Shown: positions 33,001-43,010 of the stretch, one piece after another
How the letters are laid out: each line of letters starts with the position of its first letter
Position numbering within the stretch: the stretch's first letter is position 1
From: Cliona cf. orientalis
Lineage: Eukaryota; Porifera; Demospongiae; Clionaida; Clionaidae
Length of the DNA stretch: 64,000 nt
Reading direction: 5' to 3'
NCBI GenBank assembly: GCA_963930775.1
Contig: OZ005689.1
Span: forward strand, 18,747,775-18,811,774
The notes under the pieces: generated by a model
Database searches by the model: none
What the model saw: only the letters and a program-made list of their open reading frames with translations
Told to the model about the DNA's origin: nothing
Translations under genes and position numbers: made by a program

Positions 33001-33199
33001 TGGCTCGTCCCATCTCAGCCGGAAGCTGCACAGCTCTTGAAACAGGGACTTCAACCGAATCACAACTGGAGATAAGAACCCTAGTGGGTCATAGATTCTC
33101 CCAACAAGACTCACAATATGCCTCTTGGTGGGTGTGAGACTACTTGCCTGATGACCGACTTCACTGACGTCAAGAATGAAATGATCTGTTTCAGTGCAC

Positions 33200-34340
33200 C
33201 ATTTTACACCCAATGTTTTGTGTTCTCCAGCTGCCATACTGTAGGCACCCCCTAGCATTGTCTGGGAGTATGTTTCATCTGAATGGAGTGTGGAGGTTGA
33301 CTCAAAATTCTCCTCTTGATAGATGCGTTCTTGCAATCTGGATGAATTTGTATTGAACTTACGGAGATTAAAACCTCCTGCATGTAGTATGGCCTTAGAC
33401 TCGGTACATAGTGAAGGCATCTTCTTCTGTATCAGCTCCACTTATAACATCGTCAACGTAAATAGATTCAGAGATTCTCTTTAATAGCTCAGAATGCGTC
33501 GACATATACTTCTTCAAGTGGTGACTGATCGTAGCATTCAAGAGGAAGGGACTTGATGATACTCTGAAAACAACACGTGTAAATTTCATGATCTGAATTT
33601 CAGGTTGAGGTTTATTCACGTCATCGAACCAAAGGAGCCGTAGAACATCTTGATCTTGTTCATCATCCCCAATTTGTAAGAATGCACGTTCAATATCAGC
33701 TGTAAGTGCAATTCTCGAGGCTCGAAATCTCAGTAGGATGTCCATAATCCTCTGGTCAAACTTAGGGCCAGCATAGAGGCAGTCATTTAGAGAGGGTCCT
33801 GTTGTCTTTGACGATGCATCGTAGACAATTCGTGTCTTTGTAGTTGCTTATCCTGCTGCACAACAGCGTGGTGGGGTAAATAGTGCACTCTATGGCAACT
33901 ACTTCAACAACTCCTTGCTTTATTTGCTCTTGAATGATTGCATCATACTCCTTCAAAAGTGCAGGCTGTTGCCAGAGACGACGCTGTAGGCCTCGTAGGT
34001 GTTTGAGTGCAAGCTCATAGTTGTCTGGCAAGGGTGGGTGTATATCTTTCCATGGTAGCGACACCAGGTAACGGCCATTCTTAAACTTGACCTTCTCTTC
34101 AAAATAGGTCAACACACTCTGACCAGGTTGCTTGATACCCAAAGATTCGAGCTCCCAGAAGGAGTGTAATGTCTCATTGAGTGTATCCGTTTCACTTGCA
34201 GTTGTGGCCACGTGCAAGGTGTGCGTTATCAAGAGGTTTGTAGTGCTCTTGGGCTTCTTCATTCTTGGCACAGGTCCGGAAAGTACCCATCCAAGTCGGG
34301 TGTCTATGGCGACAGGGCCATCTTCATATCGGCTCACATG
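33200..34340 (-). CDS. BEL reverse transcriptase region
   Basis: DTRLGWVLSGPVP and the following linker lead into a reverse transcriptase core with ADIERAFLQIGDDEQD around the first catalytic Asp and the YVDDVISGAD box near 33440-33475. FLLNATISHHL is the family's hallmark between them. Confidence 0.85.
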
Positions 34341-34599
34341 ACCAGTAACAAGCTCCCAGTAGTAATCTGCCCCAATGAGAGCATCAATCTGAAGGGGATC
34401 CTGTTCATTAGAGTGGTCAGCCAGGTTAAGCGGTTTGAGATGTTCAAACTTCTCCAAACACAGGGATATTGGTTGGGCTGTCAAAGATTCACATATGGAT
34501 GGCACTGTGATTAGCTGAAGCTCTCTGGTTTCACCATCCTTCAGTTTCAGCCCAACATGTACGATTCCATACCCCCAAGGATCTTGGGCAGTAGTTCCA

Positions 34600-34780
34600 A
34601 AGGTTGCAAACTGAAAGCTGCTGCACCTCCTTCAGTTTCAGGTTCAGGGCCTTCCTGGCGGTTTCTGCGATATATGATCGCTGGCTTCCAGCATCCAGAA
34701 CAGCTCGAATATTCAGAGTGGAGTTTGGCTTTTCAGGATTGTAGAGCACGACTTGGGCTGTATGTAACAACACATTCTTG
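34600..34780 (-). CDS. BEL aspartic protease region
   Basis: The motif LNIRAVLDAGSQRSYI has the D-x-G-S active-site core of the DUF1758-type protease found in BEL/Pao polyproteins, just downstream of the zinc knuckles. Confidence 0.8.
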
Positions 34781-34879
34781 CTGGCACCAATGTAGAGGGT
34801 CGAGGTAGGGGTCTGGAAGGGAGGAGCTTCAGGATTGAGAGATGCCGATCCAGCTACAGGGGTTGGCCCATCATTCGAC

Positions 34880-36110
34880 ACCTGTCCACATATACTGACA
34901 TGATGTCTTGCACTGCACTTGCCGCACCTTAGGCGAGATCGGCACTCCCTACTGATGTGTCCCTTTCGCAAACATACGAAGCAGCGTCCAAACTTCCGCA
35001 GTATCTGCTTCCTATCTTCAATCCCATTCACTGATGTACAAGCTTCAGCAGTGTGCTGTTGTTTACAGTAACAACAGCTAGTAGCAGAGTTCCCAGACAG
35101 CAGTGTAGTGGCAGTGTGTGGCTGCTCACGTGGTTTCCTTGTAGGTTGACCAGCGTTTGGTTGAGTAGCCTGAGCCCTCTCTCTGGCATCAATTTCCTGC
35201 TCTACTTCTTTCAATAACTGGTCCAATCCCACATCACCGGACTTCCGACTCACGATCAGCCTTAGCTCCTGTGGAAGCTTGTTCAGTAGAACCGAGGTTA
35301 ATAGGGTACCATAGGTCTTGGAGTCGACACCCAAACTCTTCAAGCTGCGCACGTGTATTTCTACACTGTCATAGAGTCGACGTAGATTCCTTAACTGGTA
35401 GACTGCATTCACTGACTCTAGATTCAGCAACAGGTCCATTTGCCTACTGATTATCTGTTGCGTGTTCCTGAAACGCTTCTGTAGTATAGACACCGCTTCC
35501 TTGTAGTTGTGTGCTGTCAATGCGAGTCCGGTAATTGATTCTCTGGCAGAGCGCTCCAGGAAGGACCTCAAGTATTAAATTTGTCGATGTCTGACAAGGT
35601 GGGATTCTCATGGATGGCAGAGTTGAAGGAGTCCCAAAAGGTAGTCCATTGAGTGAGGTCTCCACTGAAGGGTTTTATGGAAAGCTTGGGAAGTCTCACA
35701 CTAGGCTCTGGAACTCTGATTGGTGGTACCTCATGATGAGTAGGACTGGCAGTAGGAGCAGGTGTGGGTATTGCTGCGAGAGAAATCAGCTTCAGGGCCT
35801 TGTCTATCTTTACCAACGCGGCATATATGTCACTCTTGTAATCATCTGCCTGCTCAATCTCTGTAGCAAGTGCATCTTCCTCAATTAGATCGATAATCTC
35901 ACCATCCAACAGCTTGAGTGTGCCTAGTTTCTCTTCAAGCGTGAGCTTTAGCTGCAGCAATTTGGATTCATCACTGGTTTCAGCCGTTAGTGCCTCATTC
36001 ACCTTCATCAAGGTCCGTGTAGCAGAGGCTCTGTGTCCTGCTCGAATCCGTTTCTTCTTTGCAAGACTCTCAGCCATCTGTATCAAATCAGGCAGAGCTC
36101 TTTTAGCAGA
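34880..36110 (-). CDS. BEL gag region
   Basis: The N-terminal part is helical (IELVIHSAKRALPDL). A DUF1759-like region follows, with LPKLSIKPFSGDLTQWTTFW and LTAHNYKEAVSILQKRF. Near 34900-35050 lie Cys/His knuckles (CCYCKQQHTAEAC and CFVCLRKGHISREC). This is the standard gag of BEL/Pao elements and would package element RNA. Confidence 0.85.
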
Positions 36111-36126
36111 GTGGATAACTAGCTCT

Positions 36127-36144
36127 ATCCGGCTCAAAGGACCA
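36127..36144 (-). other. Primer-binding site of the BEL element
   Basis: TGGTCCTTTGAGCCGGAT directly follows the 5' LTR on the minus strand. It begins TGG as expected for a tRNA CCA end; I cannot name the tRNA with confidence. Confidence 0.65.
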
Positions 36145-36417
36145 TGTAAGGGGCTGCAGCTTATTACTGAGTCCACTTTGTTCAATGTTAGCTAGTTCCC
36201 GACACTGCCCTGACTTATTCACGTTGTCACTTCAACTTTCATGATCGAACTGAATGTGTTCAATATGCACACTTTATATAGGAATGAGGGGTGAGACACA
36301 GAGTTAGACACAGAATTAGCAAACTGAATAGTATGGACATAACATTGTGTTGAATCAAATAGAGAAAAACAAACAAGCATTCAGCAATCTTGGGAATGAA
36401 TAATGAAATCCACAACA
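36145..36417 (-). repeat. 5' LTR of the BEL element
   Basis: 273 bp. On the minus strand it starts TGTTGTGGATTTC and ends CCCCTTACA. A TATA-like CTATATAAAG word lies near 36270-36280. Confidence 0.95.
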
Positions 36418-36612
36418 GGAAGTGTATTATGTGATGATTTAAGCGATGATTTGTTACTGAACATTATCACACTGATAATTAGTGCATATCTAAAATGTGC
36501 TGGGCACACTCCTCACTATGCACTCTACTAAGAATCCCATTGATGGATACTGAAAGCAAAATGGCGCTGCAGAGTTGTTTATTTAGTTTCTGCTGCATGA
36601 GCTATAGCCTAT

Positions 36613-36663
36613 AGTCTGGCAGGCCAGCCCCTTCACAAGAGGGGCTCAGTGGCCTGCCAGACT
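36613..36663. repeat. Hairpin with 14-bp perfect stem
   Basis: AGTCTGGCAGGCCA (36613-36626) pairs exactly with 36650-36663, and an inner GCCCCT/AGGGGC stem extends it. It may be a solo MITE end or a structured RNA; there is nothing around it to decide. Confidence 0.7.
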
Positions 36664-37425
36664 AGATAAATCTACTGTCTTGCTGTGATATGGTAGATCT
36701 TAGACTACCTAGATGATGACCATTGCAGTGGCTGATCCTCACTGCTGGCTGAGATTTTCCAGTGCCTTTTTGCCTGAACTATTTCTTACATTATTTTACA
36801 CTCTACCGGATTCAACGCAGTTATATCATGTCATATAAATATTTGCATATGATCATAACTTAATACTATTTCTGCTAAAATTAATGTGACAGTACACTAT
36901 GTTTTATAATGAATATTCAATAGGAGGATAAAAATTTCCCAAGAGAGACTTTCATCCTTCAAGAAAGTATTGGGACGGGTGCGATCGGGTATTCCTACTC
37001 AGATATTTGCTACACCGCTACACCATCACATTGCTACACAGTTCAAAATTCAGACTTGGCTCGATGTGTACGTCGAGTACCTTCGTCTCTATTTCGTGTC
37101 AACGAGGGTACTACCAGCTTGGGTGAAGGAAGCTTTGGAAAATGTATGAAAGGGTATATGCAAGGATTTGAAGTGTGCCTTAAACAAAGTAAAGGCTCAT
37201 CAGGAATCACTACACTACAAAGATGTCTGTTATGTGAAGCTTCAATTTTTTCTAACTTGTGCCATCAGGCTATATGCATTCTGCATGGTGTACAACTTAG
37301 TGACAAACCTCTATGTGATTGATGGATTCAGCGTAACTATCTACAATTTGTTATGTCTATCAGCCGAAGATGATTCAAGCAAAATACGCCTGGTACAGTT
37401 ACTTCATTCAGATATTACTATGCAT
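36664..37425. other. Stretch without a supported gene
   Basis: About 760 bases. A plus-strand frame near 37056-37322 includes SLGEGSFGKCMKGYMQG, which looks like a kinase glycine-rich loop, followed in another frame by a hydrophobic segment. With ACTACC and TGGGACGG words it could be a decayed kinase fragment, but the evidence is one short motif. Confidence 0.25.
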
Positions 37426-38170
37426 AGCTCAGTCGTTAGGCCAGCGGTCCAAAATAGTACAAACGTTGCAGATCCAGGAAGTGCATCCGGTGGCACATTC
37501 CAGTGCATGCAATTTTTGCCATTTTTTATCTATTTTTCTTACCTGTCCTATCTAGGCCATCTTTCACTTCTAGGACTCCAAACAAAGACCAGAAGACAGA
37601 GGAACTCTTCTACTTTCTGCTCGTTCAAGTCCTATAACCCGGAGACATTCATGAGCTCCGCGGCGACCGCTTTTATGCATGCTACTCTCAAGCGCTCACA
37701 AAAAGTGCCTCGCGCAAAAAGTGGCACGTTTTGGTTCCCCTGGATGGATTCCCATGATTCATAAATCATTCAATAGCTCTTGTACTGCTCTACAATATAA
37801 GACTGGAACGAAGTTTTTCCATCGAGCGGTTCCAGAGTTACATGGCATCAAAAAATTGGAAAATTTCAGTATAACCGCGTGGTATTCTCTATGTCTTCTC
37901 GAAGTTTTGATGAGTGTCTGACGATTTGTCCAGTAAATGCCAAGGAGGGGAGTGCTCAATATGAACCTCCAAGTTTCTAGGGAGTAGACATCATCATTCA
38001 AATGGTTAGTTTCTTTCTATCTTCAAGCAAATAATTAAGTCCAGGGATGAGGGTGAGCCTTACCAGCTGAAATGGCAAGAGAGTAGATATCTATGCCATA
38101 TCTCCTGATTATCCTTGTTTCCTAGGTAACTAGAAGGAGATATGACCCATATCTCCTTCCCACAGGGCAA

Positions 38171-38198
38171 AAGGATGATATGGTCATATCATCCTTCC
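38171..38198. repeat. Perfect short palindrome
   Basis: AAGGATGATATG, GT, CATATCATCCTT within a region of further short inverted pairs (GGAGATATG...CATATCTCC nearby). It lies between the left foldback arm and the recombinase gene. Confidence 0.7.
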
Positions 38199-38353
38199 TT
38201 GAAGGCATATGCTGCTATATAATATGTGGACCAATCAGCTACCTGCAGATTTAAATACTCAGAAGTACATACACAATAACTCACAGCAGTAGCATAATGA
38301 TAATAATTATACAAGAATACAATAGCTATACTATGGTACTGCATGAGCACAAA

Positions 38354-39926
38354 TCAATGAAAGTCTTCAGTAATAGAGGCTATAATCTTGTCGATGTCTA
38401 TTTCCATGTGGTCAGTGACTGATGTAGTAGGTGCTGCCTGAGCTGGGGCTGCGTTTATGTTGATAGTACACCCATGAAGGTTTTGAAAGTTAAATGATGA
38501 TGGAGCAAGCTGAGTTGGTTGTACTTCAGAAAGAGTGTGAGAAAGTATCCTCTTTTCTGAAGCCTGATGGTAGAGCGTTGATTCAGAATGGGGAGCAGAA
38601 AGAACAGCTGAAATTGCCTGATGTTGCTGAGCATTAGTTCGTTCATACATTCGTAGAGCTTCCAGCGACCGATGTCCCGTTCTCTCCTGTATCAGTTTCT
38701 CAGGAACTCCGCTGTCATACATTTGAGTCGCACTAGCTGCTCTTAGGCTATGGTTCGTCTTATTGCCACCAATACCTGCTTGTTTACACATGTTGTTGAG
38801 CTTGCTTTGGAGGGTATCCTTCCCAACAGGCACTGCTGCATACCATGGTGCAGAAGCATCTGTGGGTGCTTCAGACAATAGTCGAAGATAGAAGAGGTCA
38901 CATTCATGCGCTTTTGGAGGTAGCTTACTCAGGTAGGTGTCCAAGATGAAGACTGGGCACCTCTCGCCAACTTCTGGGCAAGCATATACTGGAACGACCT
39001 TTCCTTTGATGCGCAGCTTTCGAAAAGATCCGCTGTTGGTTTTAGATACATTCTCGTAGTAGACGTAATGATCAGGATCACAATTTCTCTTTAATTGAGA
39101 CAGTTTAAGCTTTCTGTGCTCAACACCACCACGCAGACTGAACATTTTCCCAACAATAAAAAAAAGCTGCATTTTGCAGTGATCTGGGGGTAGTTACACC
39201 CATCACACCACTACTCCACAGCTTCTCTTCATCTTCCTTCGTTAAAATTTCAGTGTGTTTGGTTTGCACACCTACACCATCAGAATGAAGCTGATGAAAG
39301 AGAGCATCCAAAGTGCCTTGCAAAGGTCGGAAACGAGAATCTTTCTTATCAAGAAAGTTTGGGCAGCCTGGAACGTTTTCTCTCATGTATCTGAGGAGCC
39401 CACAGAGCAGTTGGTGAACTGTAGCAGGTGGATAAGATTCTCCAGTAGTCTTCCTAGCTTCCACAGCGAACCTAGCAAGATGAGTGTTCAGAAGGAGAGG
39501 ATCACAGCTTGTTAGCAAGTGTTCTGGAACGGTATCTTCTGGATAGCGCTGGTTCCTAGCCTGACACCATTGGTCAAACACATTCAAAGCCCATTTCGTC
39601 GACCTACTAGTGTTAGCGGGCGTGTATCCTTTGGATAACTCGGTTAGCTCCTTGTCGCTCTTGAACTGGAAGCGGTCGCTTGGAAGGAGGAGGGGCTGGG
39701 GCGAGCTGGTGCTAGGGCGGGGACTAGATGACGTTGTGAGGCCTAGGCGGAGTTTTTGTTCTTGGGGTATTGAACAGTCGGTCCACTCGCACATGCCGGG
39801 ACAGTATGGGTCGTTGGCCACGCAGACAGTGCTAGTTTCGGAGTCCATGTTCACAGAAGACTTCTCGTTTCTATTTGTTTCTAAGCCTCTACTGTAAGTT
39901 ACTATGGTGACGTAGCGGAGAGCCAA
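38354..39926 (-). pseudogene. Crypton-like tyrosine recombinase (DUF3504 type)
   Basis: Two overlapping minus-strand frames (39926-39120 and 39172-38354) read as one protein of about 525 residues. The N-terminal part has LTELSKGYTPANTSRSTKWA and FDQWCQARN, the SAM-like core-binding region. The catalytic part has CLRGGVEHRKLKLSQ-like sequence near the join, SKLNNMCKQAGIG, NHSLRAASATQMYDSG with the H-x-x-R pair, RTGHRSLEALRMYER with the second His and the nucleophilic Tyr. This matches Crypton transposases and the DUF3504 domain of KCTD1/ZMYM-type relatives. One frame shift lies at an 8-T run near 39155. Cryptons integrate by recombination and lack inverted repeats, so its position between foldback arms is unusual. 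The Ser/Asp-rich tail is not informative. Confidence 0.85.
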
Positions 39927-39946
39927 TCAAATCGGAGATATAACAC

Positions 39947-40057
39947 TTATCGACTGGGAGTCAAGGAATTATGGCTACGTAAACAAACCTCACCCTCGGG
40001 CTGCGCCCTCGGGATCGGTTCGTTTACTGCCATAATTCCTTGACTCCCAGTCGATAA
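39947..40057. repeat. Palindromic MITE-like element, 29-bp perfect arms
   Basis: TTATCGACTGGGAGTCAAGG starts a 29-base arm (39947-39975) exactly complementary to 40029-40057. Imperfect pairing extends inward (GTAAACAAACC against GGTTCGTTTAC) around a CCCTCGGGCTGCGCCCTCGGG centre. It abuts the start of the recombinase gene (20 bases upstream of the first codon) and may overlap its promoter. Confidence 0.85.
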
Positions 40058-40069
40058 CTATTACATAAT

Positions 40070-40610
40070 TTGTGTAAATCAGCTGACAATGAAGCTGAAA
40101 AGCACAAGTTCACATCCATGGAGGTTAAATAAGATAGCAATTTTCCCAAGTACCACCTGTCTCTCTATCTCTCCCCCCTTCTTACACACACCCCTATACC
40201 CCTTGTGTATACACGTGCACAATCTCTTAGGTGATGGTCAGCTATTGACGTGTATGAGATGGTGAGAGGGGGAGCAATGGAGTTCCACCACCAAAGAAAA
40301 GGTGCTGCCTAGGCCTCCGGTATAGCTTTTGTTTTGAAGCTATCTTCTGAGGTGCTAAGCTACTCACTCTAGGTCCTCGCACCATCCCTGTGGCTGCTTG
40401 AGCACTTACTCTGTCAATTGTAGCTGTCAGTGTGTCGTGATGGCATAGGAGACTGGTTGTGAAAGCTTTAACCACCTTCTCCAAACCTTCAAGAAGGCCT
40501 TTGATGGCTGCATAATATCTTTCTACCACCTAGAAAGTTCTATCATTGATTTATACGTATTTTATTCAATGTTTCTATGATAAAATAACAAAATTTTATA
40601 CTATTTGTAA
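40070..40610. other. Interior of foldback copy 2, no gene recognised
   Basis: A minus-strand frame at 40242-40529 (YYAAIKGLLEGLEKVVKAFT) is open but matches nothing I know. The rest is non-coding. Confidence 0.3.
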
Positions 40611-41328
40611 CAACGTGTAACTTTGGAACCGCTCGATGGAAAAACTTCGTTCCAGTCTTATATTGTAGAGCAGTACAAGAGCTATTGAATGATTCATGAA
40701 TCATGGGAATCCATCTAGGGGAACCAAAACGTGCCACTTTTTGCGCGAGGCACTTTTTGTGAGCGCTTGAGAGTAGCATGCATAAAAGCGGTCGCCGCGG
40801 AGCTCATGAATGTCTCCGGGTTATAGGACTTGAACGAGCAGAAAGTAGAAGAGTTCCTCTGTCTTCTGGTCTTTGTTTGGAGTCCTAGAAGTGAAAGATG
40901 ACCTAGATAGGACAGGTAAGAAAAATAGATAAAAAACAGCAAAAATTGCATGCACTGGAATGTGCCACCGGATGCACTTCCTGGATCTGCAACAATTGGA
41001 CCGCTGGCCTAACGACTGAGCTGGTGTCTCATAATGGGGAAAAGACTTAAAGCCAGTTATAATCGATTTCAGCAAAAGTGCAGGTCCATAAGGCTATGAG
41101 ATACAAACTTACAGCTTTGGAAGAGTTTTCAAAAATATTGTATGTTATTCCCAAAGAAAGAGTGGAAAACTTTCTGTACCTACCTGAACACTGATCAAAA
41201 AGTGTCTTAATTATCATGCAAGCGATCGACCAACAGCTGCTGATGCATTAAGCATTCTTTGTGTACATCATAATCAAGTAGGAATGATCTGGATATGCCA
41301 TATTTTGTATTACATTACAAAATACCAT

Positions 41329-41600
41329 ATTTCATCTAAATCTCGCCGCGGCGAGATTTAATTTCAAGTCGCTGCACCCTATGGCGAAATTTTGAGGGCG
41401 GCGACTAGTCTACTCATCCGCCTCATGCCTGCGCACTCATCCATTTCTATAGTGCGAATCGTGTGCGTGCATGTGCCTGTATTCCACGTACTTTGAATCC
41501 GACGACCCTTTTCTATGCGGCGAGATTTCGAGGGCGGTGTTTATTGGAACCAACCACCTTATAGGTGCGGCGAGATTTCAGAATTTCGAGGAAATACGGT
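41329..41600. repeat. MITE with ATACCATATTTC / GAAATACGGTA ends
   Basis: About 270 bases bounded by complementary ends (ATACCATATTTCATCTAAAT and its diverged complement at 41575-41600), each followed by an internal CTCGCCGC/GCGGCGAG pair. A related GCCGCGGCGATATT word lies near 47525. Confidence 0.6.
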
Positions 41601-41819
41601 ACCCAAATATCTCAATACGGATAACTTTGTGAACTTTCTTCTAAGTGTCAAAATCAGAATCTCCAGCAAATCGTGCATCTAACAAGCCCAAGATCATTCA
41701 TCAAAACAATTGTACACGTCAGAACCAGATGTTTAAAAATAGCCCATTTCTCATTCTTTCTTTCTTTCAAGGAGACCAGAACACAAAGCAGAAAAATGTT
41801 CGTCCAAAAATCACCATAA

Positions 41820-41975
41820 AATCGAGCTGGATGCATAGTGGAACCATACAATGCAAGCAGGCAGCCTAAAGTTCAATTTTGTCAAAAAAGTTGGTAAAGG
41901 TCGTCACGGAAACATTGCAAACACATGGCTTCCCTGTACAAACATATGGGGAAACCTTAAAGGGCCGTAACTTTA
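41820..41975 (+). repeat. Dispersed repeat, copy 2
   Basis: Same repeat as 29466-29650, without the 55-base insert. Starts TCGAGCTGGATGCATAG. Confidence 0.8.
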
Positions 41976-42229
41976 ATTATAAGGTGTGAATCAAAATTCC
42001 TAAAGGTAAAATCTATGGATCCATTCTGCGTGCCGGTACAAAAATTGTGTCCCCAAGTGCTCCCAGTTCCCTCTGAATTAATAAATTAAAATCTTTTTTT
42101 TTTTTCTACTTAGTGTTTAACTTTCTTTTTCATTATCACGGCTAACTCAATACTGCCTTAACCTAGTTTGAGTATAAATCCAGTTCCTTCTGTATCGCGC
42201 AGGTCCATGACACGCTATTTTTGCGTTAC

Positions 42230-42345
42230 CGTATTTTCTCGCTATTTAATTAAGTAAGTTAAGCACATGCGCTTATCTCCACAGGAAGAAAACCTGCGCT
42301 TAATAGCGAAGTGGGCCTAATAGCGAGATGCGCCTAACAAAGAAT
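42230..42345. repeat. Short interspersed repeat with GCGCTTAATA words
   Basis: TACCGTATTTTCTCGCTATT, GCGCTTAATAGCGAAG and TGCGCCTAA words recur in inverted orientation at 52965-53045. Probably a MITE family; ends not fixed. Confidence 0.5.
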
Positions 42346-43010
42346 AGCTGCATCCAAGAACACGTGTGCTCACGGTATCATTTAGGGGCGTGGCCAATCA
42401 ATCACACAATCATTCGTGTTGCTGCATACCGCCCAGCTCGAAATGGCGCTCATAGCTCGAAGAACCTGAGAATCGATAGTGGCCATGGTGATTTCGAGTA
42501 ATTTGAAACGGCTGGAACCTTGGGCTAGCAATAAAGCATGCACATATCAAGGTCAAGCGTCACATATGCTCAGTGCACTTAAGGACTGCCCACGTTCTTC
42601 ACGTGTGCGCCCTGCCCCACGCATGCGCCCAGTTGAATACGTAATACGCAGGTTGCCAAGGTACGGTCACATGATCATGATGTCAAACCGTTAACCACTT
42701 ACCTTTCTGCGGGCAAACATGTAAGTGATATCTATGGAAGTCATGTTGATAAAGAGATCAGACTGATACTACATGATGTAAACTAGATTGAGAGAGAGCT
42801 ACTGTTACAGGTAGGTCCAAGTATACAGTGACAAAACTAATCTCGTCGCTGGGGTATGAACCATCATGAAAGTACAATAATGGAGTGTGTTTGTGTGTAC
42901 ATGTATAATGCCTAGAGCGACACGTTCATGGCTCGTAACGCAGCTTTTACGTAGATTCTCTCCTTCAGTAGTTCAATGTATGTTGGGCTTTGATAGTTTG
43001 CTGTGTTGCA
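42346..43010. other. Stretch without a supported gene
   Basis: About 660 bases. An open plus-strand frame at 42479-42694 has no recognisable pattern. Nothing else is seen. Confidence 0.3.

Larger units (their letters stand above)
30282..36417 (-). mobile_element. BEL/Pao LTR retrotransposon, broken (fossil)
   Basis: Two direct LTRs (30282-30556 and 36145-36417) with TG...CA ends sit inside a 5-bp target duplication GGAAG (30277-30281 and 36418-36422), typical of BEL/Pao. On the minus strand the order is LTR, primer site, gag with zinc knuckles, aspartic protease, reverse transcriptase, RNase H, integrase, a C-terminal DUF5641-like module, polypurine tract, LTR. The LTRs differ by about three substitutions and one 2-base length difference over 273 bases, near 1 percent, so insertion was recent. 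All domains are present, but the reading frame is interrupted about five or six times, so I judge it broken. Confidence 0.95.
37430..41018. mobile_element. Foldback element, copy 2 (3.6 kb, about 430-bp inverted arms)
   Basis: Left arm 37430-37850 and right arm about 40610-41018 are 98 to 99 percent identical in inverted orientation, apart from a 12- to 13-base gap near the outer end. Termini read CAGTCGTTAGGCCAGCGG and complement. The 4-bp duplication AGCT flanks it (37426-37429 and 41019-41022); because AGCT is a palindrome it can be mistaken for part of the arms. The same gap distinguishes left and right arms in copy 1 (6382-7992), so the two loci are copies of one family with fixed arm order. 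The interior encloses a tyrosine recombinase gene (38354-39926). Confidence 0.85.

Noticed and set aside
37425-37490. tRNA-like start of the foldback arm (TAGCTCAGTCGTTAG plus a weak B-box), suggesting a tRNA-derived SINE
   Set aside because: The AGCT is the 4-bp target duplication, not part of the arm. The paired arms moved as one unit at 6382-7992, and copy 1 lacks the tRNA-like word. A SINE would not give this arrangement twice.
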